From NCBI GenBank assembly GCA_947000775.1, contig CAMQGK010000144.1:13324501-13388500 (forward strand): a DNA stretch of 64,000 nt. Reading direction: 5' to 3'. Below the pieces are notes generated by a model. That model did not search any database. It had not been told where the DNA came from and was given only the letters and a program-made list of their open reading frames with translations. The translations under genes were made by a program, and so were the position numbers. The DNA comes from Pterois miles. Its lineage: Eukaryota; Chordata; Actinopteri; Perciformes; Scorpaenidae. Each line of letters starts with the position of its first letter. The first letter of the stretch is position 1. Of the stretch, positions 12,238 through 22,809 are shown piece by piece.

Positions 12238-13079
12238 ACTCAGGGTGAAACTCATCGACTTTGGTATGGCAATACACAGATCTGAAGCATCGCCATGCAT
12301 GGATTTCCAGACCCCTAAATATAGGTAATAGGAATTCAGGGCTGCATACTTCCTACCCTCTGTTAACACAGAGTGTTATTTAGTTTGTAACAACAAGTTA
12401 AATTTTGCTTTATGACAATGTTCCTCATTGCATTCATAACTTTTCAGGTCTCCAGAAATTCTGTTGGGAATCCCATTTTCTGAGGCCATAGACATCTGGG
12501 CGCTGGGCTGCGAGATGGGGACAATGCTTCTTGGATATGTGCTCTTCCCCTGGTAGAATAGCTACGACACAGTGAGTAATAGACTAGAACGCAACTCTGC
12601 CTGCTTTTCACACTGTTTTGAACAGACCAAGTGCTGCTGCATTTATGAATCTCCATTCAGGGTCTCCAAGAAGGCTTCAGTATGTATGGGGCTTCAATAG
12701 GGGGTTAAGAGAGGGGCGGACCTGTCATCTGATTACCATCTGGTGATGAGTTTAGTCAGAGGGTGAGGGCAGACTTTGGACAGACCTGGTAAGCCCAAAC
12801 GGGTGGTGTGGGGAAGCCTCTGTCCAACAGATCGCTCCACTGCACTTGCACGTCCGGTGGAGCTTTTCTGGCATCCCTGTAGAGGTTGGGGGGGTTGAAC
12901 CTGAGTGGACAATGTTCAAAGCTTCCATTGCTGAGGCTGCAGTGGTGAACTGTGGGCTAAAGGTCCTAGGTGCCTCAAGAGGCGGTAACCCTCGAACACC
13001 GCGGTGGACACCGGTAGTCAGGGAAGCCGGGAAGCCGGGAAGCAGGCGTCAGCTGCTGCCGTGAAGGAGGCAAAGCAGC

Positions 13080-13345
13080 GGGCTACATTAAACAAACCGG
13101 TAACAGTAAATGTGCTGAAGAATTGCTATGTAGTTGGCTGCATCAACAATAAATCCAAAAACGCTGACGCTCAGGTTCAGGCAACATTGCAAAATAATTA
13201 TTAGACATGTTCAAACTATTTTATAACAAGACATTAACACATACAAATTTGTCAAAATTGTAATCTAAACATACGTCAAATTGCATTGAGGTCTATGGGA
13301 TCTTCGGTTTTCTTTCCCCCAAAAGGCGCCGTAACCTTGACTCTG
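13080..13345 (+). repeat. THAP-fragment-bearing repeat, copy 2
   Basis: Contains the frame NCYVVGCINNKSKNAD (13115-13204, ending in a stop), a truncated THAP zinc-finger start, followed by GCAAAATAATTATTAGA and ACAAATTTGTCAAAATT. The same series occurs at 16690-16965. Only the N-terminal C-x4-C half of the zinc site is present, so no DNA-binding domain could fold. Confidence 0.65.
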
Positions 13346-13386
13346 ATGTATACTGTGTAATATCAGTTTATACAATATATATCATC

Positions 13387-13388
<2 letters not shown>

Positions 13389-13425
<37 letters not shown>
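13389..13425. repeat. (TG)n microsatellite
   Basis: About 18 uninterrupted TG dinucleotides. Confidence 0.95.
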
Positions 13426-13428
<3 letters not shown>

Positions 13429-13572
13429 TGTCTGTTAACATTGGTTTTCTCAGCTTGAAAAGAGTGCATCATTGACATATAAGTTCTGTTCATCTGTCTC
13501 TATTGGACATACTTTTGTGTTGTTTTTTACATGAGATCCCACATGTGAAATGTGGTTAGTGTGTGATGTGCG

Positions 13573-13574
<2 letters not shown>

Positions 13575-13618
<44 letters not shown>
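13575..13618. repeat. (GT)n microsatellite
   Basis: Twenty-two GT dinucleotides, about 150 bases downstream of the previous TG array. Confidence 0.95.
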
Positions 13619-13619
<1 letters not shown>

Positions 13620-14277
13620 GCCGCAGTAATCCCAGTGACAGTAGCCTTATTGCCCCAGCTGTGGCCTGACCTTTTCTCTAATTGACTCTAATCAATTGAG
13701 CTCTATCCTCTCTATCAAGCTGCTCTAAAGGGAGATGATGCTCCTCTTCACTCACTGCATGTTCCAGTCAAGCCTTCATGCGCTCTTAAAAGGGTGATAC
13801 CACTTAATTCACTATTCATGTGCAGTATTCCTGCTCCAAAAACTGGACAACTTTCCATTAAAACACTAGTATTTGAATTTGAATGCAGCACATGTACCTA
13901 CACTGAATTCTCAGTAGTTCTGCAGCTAAATGTGCTGAGATGCAGTTAAGTAGTTGTGGGAATATATGGTAAAAGAAAGCTGTTTTTTTTTTTTTATTCA
14001 AGTGTAGCTTTCTGCCACTGTCTGGTCTTTCTTATATCCCTGTGGGTAAATTAGGTCGCACTCCTTCTCCTCAGAAGGGAGTGGCACTAATTGCAGTGCA
14101 AATGAAAGGTTGTTTCTTTCAACTCTGTTTTTTCATGAGAGCAAAGTTCGGTGTTGCTGTTAATTTTGTCCTTGCAAAATCCCTTAACACCATTAACACT
14201 GGTTACAACTCAAGGTCCACTTACTTGCTTGTCCCAGAGCTTTCAAGTGCATCACATGGTTTTCACCAAGCTCAAGT

Positions 14278-14520
14278 TTAAAGGTATAATATGCAGGAAT
14301 TTTCTAAAAAAAACAATTATAGACATACAAAAATAATCCCTCTCAATCATCATTTATACCCCACTAGAGGTGTGTGGTGACGTCTGTATCTACAGAGACC
14401 CCGCCCTCCTCCTGTATTTCTCTTTTCTTGTTATTTTGCTAAGTTCGGTACATTTCTGGACATCAGCAAAGAATCTTTCGCTCCTACATGAGGATGTAAC
14501 CCCCAGCCAGTAACAGGTTG
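14278..14520 (+). repeat. Truncated TTAA-type miniature element
   Basis: Starts TTTAAAGGTATAATATGCAGG, a TTAAAGG terminus, and shares inner blocks with 7670-8044. It is cut short at the SINE beginning about 14529. Confidence 0.5.
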
Positions 14521-14528
14521 TCAAATTG

Positions 14529-14760
14529 AGGCGGCTGTAGCTCAATTTGAAGGGCAGGTCGTCCTTTATCCACAAGGTTGTCGGTTTCATCTCCTACTAT
14601 CTACATGTCAAAGTGTCCTTGAGCGAGACCCTGAACCCCAAGTTGCTCCCCAGGTGCTGCTCTTACAATGATGGGTTAAATGCAGAGGTCAGATTTAATG
14701 TGGCAGCTTACTATAAAGCATCTTCACCACTCCTAGCAGGATGTAAAGGTTTCTGACACG
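14529..14760 (+). repeat. tRNA-derived fish SINE (diverged)
   Basis: Head GGCGGCTGTAGCTCAATTTG (A-box) and GTTGTCGGTTTCATCTCC (decayed B-box), body AAGTGTCCTTGAGCGAGACC and CCCCAAGTTGCTCC. Same class as the copy at 3938-4215 but without its 3' end. Confidence 0.7.
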
Positions 14761-14764
14761 CATA

Positions 14765-15540
14765 AACTACCATGTCCAGCTTCCATTTGCCTTCTGCAGA
14801 CACTCACTGTCCTTTGTTAGCTTCAGTGATGAGGCTCATTTTGTGAGAGAAAGGTAGTTTATTCCACCAAAATTAAAATAAACAATAACATATGCTTATG
14901 AACAATTCCGCTGTACAAAGTAGGAAAACAGTCTCCAGTCTGTGATCTAACATCTGTGGTCAGAAAGTTGTTGCTCCTCATCCGGCTCCTACTCCACTGA
15001 AGCTTAATTGGCTCTAATCAAACTTAAAGGGACACACCCAGATTGTCCAATAGCAGGACGACTAGAGCAGCACGTCTCAATAGGGCGAATCACACATCAT
15101 GGAGTCCAAATCTCATTCTACCACATGACTACTTGACATAAATCCTAAACTAAATTGTAATGTATATATATTATATTTACATTTTCAACAGAATAACACC
15201 ATGTACTTCTAAGTAAAAAGCAAATGAAAAAACTGTAGATAACACAACATGTCTCTTACACTATGTATGTGATGAAGACAAATAACGTTTAAGTTCAAGA
15301 CTTCCTTCATGTAAGGAACAGATTGTACTGCAATCAGATAGAGAGAAGCCAAATCGCCATTTACTTACAGATTATTTCTCACATATAAATAAGGGCCACA
15401 ATAAAACAACTTGTCACTGCATCCAACTGCTGCTGTATGCACTGTAGCTGTTACATGTTACATTAGAAAAGAGTTTGATTTTTAGATATTTCTAATATTT
15501 GTAATCTCAGCAGACGTTCTCCTATAGCTCGGCATGGGAG
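14765..15540. other. Intergenic, nothing recognised
   Basis: No supported gene or repeat family. Confidence 0.4.
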
Positions 15541-15567
15541 TTGTGAAGTCTCTCTCTCTCTCTTACC

Positions 15568-15570
<3 letters not shown>

Positions 15571-15602
<32 letters not shown>
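15571..15602. repeat. (CA)n microsatellite
   Basis: Sixteen CA dinucleotides, preceded by a short CT run. Confidence 0.95.
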
Positions 15603-15607
<5 letters not shown>

Positions 15608-15730
15608 ACAAAGTACTGTAAGTGTGTGTGGTGACATTCACTGTGCTCCCAATCCCTCCTCTGGTGTTCACTGTGGGAGCCACTCGATCCCTGATCAATA
15701 CACTGCTTTCTCCTGACACACACAAACACA

Positions 15731-15732
<2 letters not shown>

Positions 15733-15774
<42 letters not shown>
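15733..15774. repeat. (CT)n microsatellite
   Basis: Twenty-one CT dinucleotides, followed to about 15930 by pyrimidine-rich sequence on the + strand. Confidence 0.95.
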
Positions 15775-15775
<1 letters not shown>

Positions 15776-15942
15776 AATTGGCCTCTGCTGTATCGAGTTG
15801 TAATGGTGGAAGTCTGAAACCCTCCCATCCCCCTCCATCTCTACCTCCATCTCTCTTATCTGCTCTGTGGCCCTTTCTTCATCTACTTCTCCTTTTCTAC
15901 TTTTTCTTCCCTTTGCCTTCCTATACATCAGACCACCAATAG

Positions 15943-16625
15943 AGTGCTACAGGAATCCTAAAAGGAGTCCTAAAAATAGTAGAGGTAGCATTTTAGCACT
16001 TCTGGTTCAATAGGTTTTATTTAGATGCCTGAAATAAGATCTGCAGGTAACACAAGCTGAAGAGATTTTAATGTTTTGCTCTAAAATATGAAATACATAA
16101 AGGCTGTTTAGCTCTTGGTAGGAGGTGCACCGTGTGCCAGGCTGAAGTCCTTGCTGCAGCGGCCCGGGGTGCAAATCCTGCCTGGAGCCCTCTGCATGTC
16201 ATCCTCTCTGTCCCCCCATTTCACTGCTATCACTATCAATAAAATCAATACATATCCCACTTCCCACAATTTTGAAGCTTTTACATGTCTTGAAAAAGGC
16301 GGTTGCTAACAAGTGGCTAAATGAGATTACTAAATGTCATCATGCTGACTCGTCTGCCTGTACACCTTCATTGTTTATACTCACACCAATGTGACGTTTG
16401 TTTATAGCCGGACTTTGGGTTTTTACTTACAGCCGATTGCATTCACACAAATATCATAAAAGTGGTGTTCACTTGTGACGATTATCTTGCTGAACAAAAC
16501 AGAGGTTATTTTCTGCAATAATCCAAAACTCAATGGAAAAATCCCATTGGATTTTTGTCAAGGGAACGAGGGCGATGCTAACTTCCTGGTTGGCCTACAA
16601 AAATACATCATCCAGAGTAGGCTTG
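15943..16625 (+). repeat. Repeat R2, copy 2, with nested SINE fragment
   Basis: Colinear with 9056-9640 from CTACAGGAAT through GCAATAATCCAAAACT to CTTCCTGGTTGGCCTAC. The alignment is interrupted around 16112-16260 by an unrelated SINE fragment, so the SINE inserted after this element was in place. Confidence 0.7.
16112..16260 (+). repeat. tRNA-SINE fragment nested in R2
   Basis: Contains GCAGCGGCCCGGGGTGCAAA (B-box region), CTCTGCATGTCATCCTCTCT and a terminal CTATCAATAAAATC, features of the fish SINE group whose tail ends in AATAAA. The A-box side is weak or lost. Confidence 0.55.
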
Positions 16626-16689
16626 CATGACCACGCCCCCTTTTGGAGGAAAACAATCCTGTGTCCCTCATAGACAGTAATAAACAGAA

Positions 16690-16965
16690 AAAGTTCCCTT
16701 TAAACAAACTGGTTATAATAATAATAACGCAGTGCTGAAGAGTTGCTGTGTAGTTTGTTGCACCAGCAATAAATCCAAAAACGCTGACGCTCAAGTCCAG
16801 ACAAGATTGCAAAATAATTATTAGATGTGTGCAAACTATTTTATACCACAATATTAATGCATACAAATTTGTCAAAATTACAATACAAACACACGTCGAA
16901 TTGCAGTGCAAGTTTTTTGGCATCTTCTTTCCCTCAAAAGAGGGAACGACCTTGACTTTTTACCT
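16690..16965 (+). repeat. THAP-fragment-bearing repeat, copy 3
   Basis: Frame SCCVVCCTSNKSKNAD from 16741, stop at 16822-16824, then AAAATAATTATTAGA and CAAATTTGTCAAAATTA as in 13080-13345. The second zinc-ligand context is altered (VVCC instead of VVGC). Non-functional relic. Confidence 0.6.
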
Positions 16966-17138
16966 GTATGTGCTACTGTGATGTATATTTCATATATCTC
17001 ATATGATGAGAATCATGACAGCGTCATGTGGAGCATCTGTCTCTGTGTGTTTACAGTGTGTGTATTCATTCATGTACATGGAGATTGCAGCATTCAAAAG
17101 CGATAAAACAGTTATCATGCATGAACTGATCAGAGAGG

Positions 17139-17139
<1 letters not shown>

Positions 17140-17208
<69 letters not shown>
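17140..17208. repeat. (GT)n microsatellite, long
   Basis: About 34 uninterrupted GT dinucleotides, the longest TG array in the window. Confidence 0.96.
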
Positions 17209-17211
<3 letters not shown>

Positions 17212-17740
17212 AGATCAAGAATGTGTAAGACAACACAAGATGAAGAAAGTGTGCACATTTATAATACTCAAGTAAGTTTCCAGCGATTGAGAGTTCAAAC
17301 TAGAAAGTGTATGAAAAAAGAGAAAAGTTAACGTTCTCCTGTGTGTTCATGTGTGTGTTTGAGTATACGAGTTAGTATAAGGCGGCTGTGATTAATTTCT
17401 CTCTGTAGTCGTGGATCTAATTCCCGGCTGAGGTGGGAATGGTCCCTGAAAGAGTCCCAGTGGAAATCACAGTAGGCAGGCAGGCAGACAGCAGCTCTGA
17501 GAAACACTGATGAATTATCCATAGAGAGAGAGAAGGGGGGGAGCAGGAAGGAGGTTATGGAAAAACAGAGAGGCGAGAAAGTGAGATGGAGGGATTGTAA
17601 ATACAACAGGGAGGAGGAGGACTGAGAGAAATTTCCGAGAGGGAGAAAGAGAGAGAATGTTTGCTGATGGATGGAGGAAAAAGTGAATGCCACAACATGT
17701 TTTCCCGCCTAGAAACTTCACACTCATACTACTCATCCAA

Positions 17741-17766
17741 CCCCCCCACCCCACCCCCCACCCCCC
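17741..17766 (-). other. G-quadruplex-forming motif on minus strand
   Basis: Four C-runs of 7, 4, 6 and 6 on the + strand are each separated by one A. The minus strand therefore has four G-runs with single-T loops, a geometry expected to form a very stable parallel G-quadruplex. It follows a purine-rich stretch (about 17520-17680). Confidence 0.75.
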
Positions 17767-18063
17767 GCGCACACCCGCCCGCCAGCACTGTGTGTCTCCT
17801 CTCTCTGCTGGATCACTGTGTCAGTTTGGTTGTATTTGGTTGTGTGGAGACATAAATCTTCAGGTTACACCTCAACGCACATCATCCAAACAGTCCCAGC
17901 TGTAGCTCAGCTGGAAGGAAAAATCAGCGCTGAAAACAGCTCACCGCAGAGAGCAAAGGTCAAGTGAAAAGTGACATGAAGCATTTATGACCTATGTGGA
18001 AGAATCCGCATCCCTTGATTTTCTTTATTCAGCTTTTCCTTTTAGTTGCTCACCTGTATGCAA

Positions 18064-18560
18064 TCAGTAGGGTTGTCAATCAATTAAAATAATGAATCAC
18101 AATTAGTATTTAACACGCTTATCAACGTGGGAGTGGACAAATATGCTGCTTTATGTAAATGTGGGTGTATATTTATTGTTGGAAATCAATTAACAACACA
18201 AAACAATGACAAATATGGTCCAGAAACCCTCACAGGTACTGTATTTAGCATAAAAATATGCTCAAATCCTAAAATTGCAAACTGCAGCCCAACAGGCAAC
18301 AACAGCTGTCAGTGTGTCAGTGTGCTGACTTGACTATGACTTCTCCCAAACTGCATGTGATTATCATAAAGTTAGCATGTCTGTAAAAGGAGACTCGTGA
18401 GTACCCATAGAACCCATTTACATTCACATATTTTGAGGTGACAGTTTTTCCACGCCAAAATTTAGCAGAAATTTGTTAACGTTATTTAGCCTATGCAGCC
18501 TATGACATGGTTGGAATTTTTGCCAACACGTTAAAGCCAACAATGTCAAGGACCAATTAT
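18064..18560 (+). repeat. Dispersed repeat R3, long copy
   Basis: Opens GGGTTGTCAATCAATTAAAA, contains GGGAGTGGACAAATATGCTG, and extends through CTGCATGTGATTATCATAAAG and ACCCATTTACATTCACATAT, linking the R3 signature with the blocks seen at 7190-7640 and 35640-35850. Confidence 0.65.
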
Positions 18561-19029
18561 TTATTTATATTCTAATAAAAAATTAAAGCCCCCTGATTTA
18601 CGGGGCTAGAGTTCAGGTTTGGGGACTCAGTTCTACATGCATGACTTGTGGCTGCAGGTTGCAGAAAGCCAAATTTAGCACCTGTGTGAGAGACATATTT
18701 AGTTCTAACATGGAATTAAACGTACGACTAATTTAAAAATAATTCAAAGAACCAAACCTGGCGGTACAAGCTCATTTAAGACTGAACACGACTAATGAAA
18801 AAGCCTGAAACTATAAACGTGCAGAAGTGGAAAAATTAAACCAGGAAATTACAGACTTCTGTGTTTAGCAAGGCTGATATTACAAACAAAACACAAATGT
18901 GCTGCATATTGTACAGCAAGTGGTGGAATGTATGTACATTTTACACTTCTGCAGTACATTACTTTGCTTCCGTAACTCCCATCTACTATGGACACTATGG
19001 ATAATTACGTCACACAACCCCACTTCAAA

Positions 19030-19230
19030 ACAAAACAACGAACTATCCCTTTAACCCAAACCACAATCTTTTCCTAAGCCTAATCAAGTACTTTTGTTGC
19101 CTAAAACTAATCAAGTGTTTTTTGCGCAAATAAATCTAAAACCTATGTAAACCTTTGCTTAAACTTTATTTTGAAAAATACTCTCTGTGCATGTAACGAG
19201 GGGGACCCAGAGCGTCTGATGAGATGTGTT
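19030..19230 (+). repeat. 'AACCTAACC' dispersed repeat
   Basis: Contains TTAACCCAAACCACAATC, TTTTCCTAAGCCTAATCAAG and a second diverged unit AAACTAATCAAG. Same family as 2150-2365. Confidence 0.6.
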
Positions 19231-19407
19231 TGATGAGATGAGAGTGAGAACGTGTTGCACTTGAACACAAATCTTTTACTTGTAATGGAGTGTTTTCATA
19301 TTGTCATATTGCTACTTATACTTCATTATGTCATCGTTGTGTACAACTGACCCTGTATTTAACTGTTATAATCTAAAAGTGGACTGAGCACACTGAGCTA
19401 CGAAGTG

Positions 19408-19470
19408 TCATAAGATAAGATAAGATAAGATGAACCTTTATTAATCCCCGGAGGGAAATTCATCATGACC
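19408..19470 (-). repeat. Retroelement 3' tail, antisense, with (GATAA)n
   Basis: AAGATAAGATAAGATAAGAT is followed by CCTTTATTAATCCCCGGAGG and GAAATTC. This is the reverse complement of the SINE/LINE tail seen at 29525-29565 (GAATTTCCCC...TAATAAAGGTTCATC). The pentamer array is the typical terminal microsatellite of such retroelements. Confidence 0.65.
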
Positions 19471-19849
19471 ATGTCTATGTAAGACTGCAAAAAATATTGA
19501 GTTGAAATAGTTTGAACTTAATTACAGCTAGACTTGTACCTTCTATACATATTTCATTATTGCAGAAGGCCTAATTTATGAATTTTTCATTACCCCTGAA
19601 ATAGTGCTTGTCTTGATACACATCATGTATAAAATATGTACATCTGGAGTTGTAGAACGTTAGTGAGTGTGCAGCATGTTGTGTAGTGTATGTAATATGA
19701 GACACCTGATTTCTGCTATTTAACAAACATTATGCACACAGTGACATGAGTATGATTAAACCACTTCCCTGACCGAATAATGGGCTCTCTGGGTATTTCT
19801 GTATAACCTAAAGTCCTTGGTTTTCAATGAGTGCACTGTTGCACTTCAT

Positions 19850-20530
19850 TAGGGCCCGAGCATGAAAGTGCCAGGGACCCAACGGCATCCCTGGCACGAG
19901 GTGCAAAGAAACCTTTTGTTTTTGTAAAGATTATTATTATTCTGTTGCGAAATCACATTTTTGAGGGGCTTGGGATGCAAACAGAACCGCAAATTGAACA
20001 GTTCTGCAGTGATTGGGCTCTGTCGGAGCCAGTGGGCTCCATCGCCACCCCAAACACATGCGAGAGTTGAGAAAATTGTGCATTTTTCATGCATTTTATG
20101 GAAACGTTGTAATTGCTCTTAGAAGGTTTATCAGATTTGTTTAGAATTTGGTTGGTATAACCCTCCAGCTAATGTGACGCTAAATTTTGAAGGATTAGTC
20201 GATAACTCAAATGATTATGTCATAGTTCATGTGATAATACGCCCTTTTAGGTTCTTTACAGGTAAGGAAGTTTTTGAAACTCCTCCTAGAGGATCCATCC
20301 AAAATTTTGTCAGCATAATCTTAAACCACTGACAAAGGTAAATTGCAGTGTTTCAGGTTTTTGTGGAATAACGTTGCCATGGTGAAGAATGTTTCACCAT
20401 GACACAGGAAGCTGTTGTAACTGACCTGCCCTAAATCTCACTTGCTGGCTAAGAGTCCAAACTTGAAGACATCTACGTGCCCATATTGAGTTACAGTCAT
20501 CGTGCCTCCTCCTGACAGGAAGTCAGTCTT
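19850..20530 (+). repeat. Common teleost repeat 'GGGCCCGAGCA'
   Basis: Begins TTAGGGCCCGAGCATGAAAG, continues with TGTTTTTGTAAAGATTATTA and CACATTTTTGAGGGG, and ends near GTCATCGTGCC and GACAGGAAGTCAG. This arrangement is familiar from many teleost intergenic regions (non-autonomous DNA element). No transposase. Confidence 0.6.
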
Positions 20531-22060
20531 TTGTGACAAAGATCATCCACTTTACGTGAGCTTTACATGGTGTGGTCTACATGTGATTTACAGCAACACA
20601 GCGTATGATTAGTGAGTGTGTTCTCTTGCTCTATGTAGTGGACACAGGAAGTGGTAGAAAATTTACAATATGTCATTTCCAGCGGCACACACTCCACACA
20701 AGTAATACCATCTAACTAGTGAACAGCCATGTTAACCTGCATCCCGCCAGTACCCCCAACATGCACAAGGAGCGAGTGCAGCTTTGATTAGTACTACATC
20801 TGAAAGTTACACACAATCTGTCATCACGTATTACATTATTGATCCGTAATGACTGTGTTATGAGGGTGTTACCCACACAGTAGCCTCAGAAGGTACCTAC
20901 TCACTGCCTTGAGGTCTTAGACATTGTGCAAATTGCACAGAAGATTATTATATCATGGTCATTACACCTGTAATGAACCCATAAGCTGCTTTTAATGTCT
21001 AATGACCAGTACTTAGAAGAGAAAGGTATGACATTTACCAAAATACAGCACATGACATATTGTGCTCTTCTATTAGAGCTCCACAATGTGACAGAAGAAA
21101 CTTTACTCCTTGCCACGGGGAATATAGGTATATTTTTAAAGTAGCCAGCAAGTTAAAGAAAGTACAAGTATGTCAGTGCTTTATTCCTGGATATTTGTGA
21201 CAAATGCTTCACCAAATTATGCCTCTTGCACTTCCTCATTTTGAACGACGGCCGCCTCGGAGGGTGCCTTTGTGGCCTTCTCAAATCCTTGACCACAAAT
21301 CCTCCACTCCCTCAGTTATGTAGATGGGAACATTGCTATAAAGCCACACCACCCAAACAGGGTTTACACTGGCTTTTCAGCCTTCCCGTTGAGCCTCAGC
21401 TGCTCTGTCAGAGCATCGTCCTTCCTCATGCCTCATCTATAATTCTTCCCATGGTGTGGACAGCCCTACAAAATAAACAGCCCTTTGGGTAATGCACCAG
21501 GATACTAGGTCAAATGTTAAACTGGTGCTGACTGTCTGCTGGGAATATACTGGCCTAAATCTGCCAGCATTTCTCAATCACTGGTTTACCATAGCATGTG
21601 CCTACACAACACTAAATTATTCATTCAGTATTCAAACCCATGATTTAGGATTGCTCTCTTAGGGCAGAATAATTCACTGTTGTTTATGTATTGTCATGTG
21701 CCCCTGTCAAAGGCTTGACAACAATATCAGCAAAGATTAACTTTGCATCCGCACAAGATATGTTTCTGCATTGTAATTGCTGTATATGGCTCATGTGGGA
21801 ATTCAGCAAGAGACTGACTTCACCAGAAAACTGAAAGTTTGTCACTCGTTAAAGAGAGTTGGATAAGAAGATCGTCATGACTGACCATTAAATGTGAAGC
21901 TTCAGCCAAAAGATGGTTAGCTTAGTGTACAAGACATGAAACACAATGGAAACAGTTTGCATCAGAGTGGTATCAACCTTCTCCTTAGACTCTCTGCAAG
22001 ACAACATGTAAGCCAATTTCTCAAAATTTCTTTACTATTCATTTTAAACAACCTATGTTG
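20531..22060. other. Intergenic, nothing recognised
   Basis: No ORF with protein-like character, RNA gene or known repeat family found. Confidence 0.4.
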
Positions 22061-22061
22061 T

Positions 22062-22370
22062 CCCAACCTGGTCTCATGGGAAGGCATGTAAATACCACAA
22101 CATTACACGAACATCAAGTCATGTGAAGAGTAGGAATTTTAGCCTTTTTGCGTGTCATTTGTACGCCTCACAAATGTCCTCAGTTAGGTTTAGGCAAGAA
22201 ACAGGGGAACGTGTGAACACAGAAGATGGATGAACAGCTGATTGTAACGTCAAAGTCAAACTTAACATACAGGACACGAACAACAGCCTCCTGGATGAAA
22301 GCCCTGTGTTTGTTGGACCCATCCACCACTTTCCGTGAGTATTTACTGTTGCTGCGGATGGGTTTACATT
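22062..22370 (-). repeat. 'AACCTAACC' family plus 'CCTGGTCTCATGGGAAGGC' module
   Basis: CAACCTGGTCTCATGGGAAG and ACATTACACGAACATCAAG open the repeat. CAGTTAGGTTTAGGCAAGAA (minus-strand signature) and CTGGATGAAAGCCCTGTG follow. Matches copy 1 in module order, suggesting one larger element. Confidence 0.55.
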
Positions 22371-22600
22371 AGAGTTAATGCAACGCATGGTGCATTTCAT
22401 TTCATATCGGTGCCAACGGGTGCCTCGTGCAGCAGTCCCGAATGCCAACGGCGTTGCATTGTTTAGTTGCTACAAGGAACTTTTAACTGGTTATGAAACA
22501 GTCAATAAGCAAACAAAACCATCAGCAAGATGATTAGCTATTTCTTTATATTTATGCCAAATCAGACAAAACAAGTAAACTTTTTCAGCTTAGACTTCAG

Positions 22601-22809
22601 CCAGACCCAGATCCAGCTTCATTGCTGCCTTTGACCTCCAGTGGGAGGTGGAAAGCTCCTCCTCTGGCCAGGAGCAGAACTTCACCTCGCTGCCCCCGGT
22701 GGGAGCCAACACCGACACCTCACTCCTGGAGGCCATGTTGTTGGGCTCGCTGGAGGGAAGAGAGGCACAGGAGAACCAGAACCAGGACTGTCAGACTCTG
22801 CTGCAGTAA
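22601..22809 (+). CDS. Possible terminal coding exon or relic of unrecognised gene
   Basis: A frame from 22603 to the stop TAA at 22807-22809 reads FIAAFDLQWEVESSSGQEQ, then NFTSLPPVGANTDTSLLEAM and ends in CQTLLQ. Third codon positions are nearly all G or C and the composition (acidic, Ser, Gln, Leu) looks protein-like, unlike neighbouring DNA. A candidate acceptor CTTCAG lies immediately upstream at 22595-22600; the more pyrimidine-rich TTTTTCAG at 22589 would leave an in-frame stop. I do not recognise the family and see no convincing upstream exon, so this could be the last exon of an unplaced + strand gene, a fragment of a duplicated gene, or chance. Downstream sequence reverts to AT-rich non-coding DNA. 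Confidence 0.35.

Larger units (their letters stand above)
9896..12571 (+). pseudogene. HIPK-like protein kinase pseudogene, four decayed exons
   Basis: Four exon-like segments with AG/GT borders encode kinase subdomains in order. Segment 9896-10088 reads KDYEALKLLGEGGFGKLI, a glycine loop, but ends in a TGA; farther on VALNMS shows the VAIK lysine replaced by Asn. The segment ending at 11417 reads DRFNIVTFHG, CLVFEVLDMTLHDFL and DDVRTVIQQ, the lobe-hinge of homeodomain-interacting protein kinases. Segment 11550-12324 holds a shortened catalytic loop (LKRVDVKIDNTMIVNH; the HRD histidine is gone) and, after a transposon insertion, VKLIDFGMA. Segment 12448-12571 reads SPEILLGIPFSEAIDIW and ALGCEMGTMLLGY, then a TAG. 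Fish genomes are known to carry expanded HIPK-like genes; this one cannot make a working kinase. The acceptor of the second exon is not clear. Subfamily (HIPK1/2-like) is not resolved. Confidence 0.88.

Noticed and set aside
12012..12240. Minus-strand frame of the hAT interior (RPDPGPRVLKPDPARA)
   Set aside because: Arises from the CCCGAG/GGGTCGGGC motif arrays; not a transposase.
17003..17331. Cys-Val repeat frames
   Set aside because: Translation of the (GT)n array.
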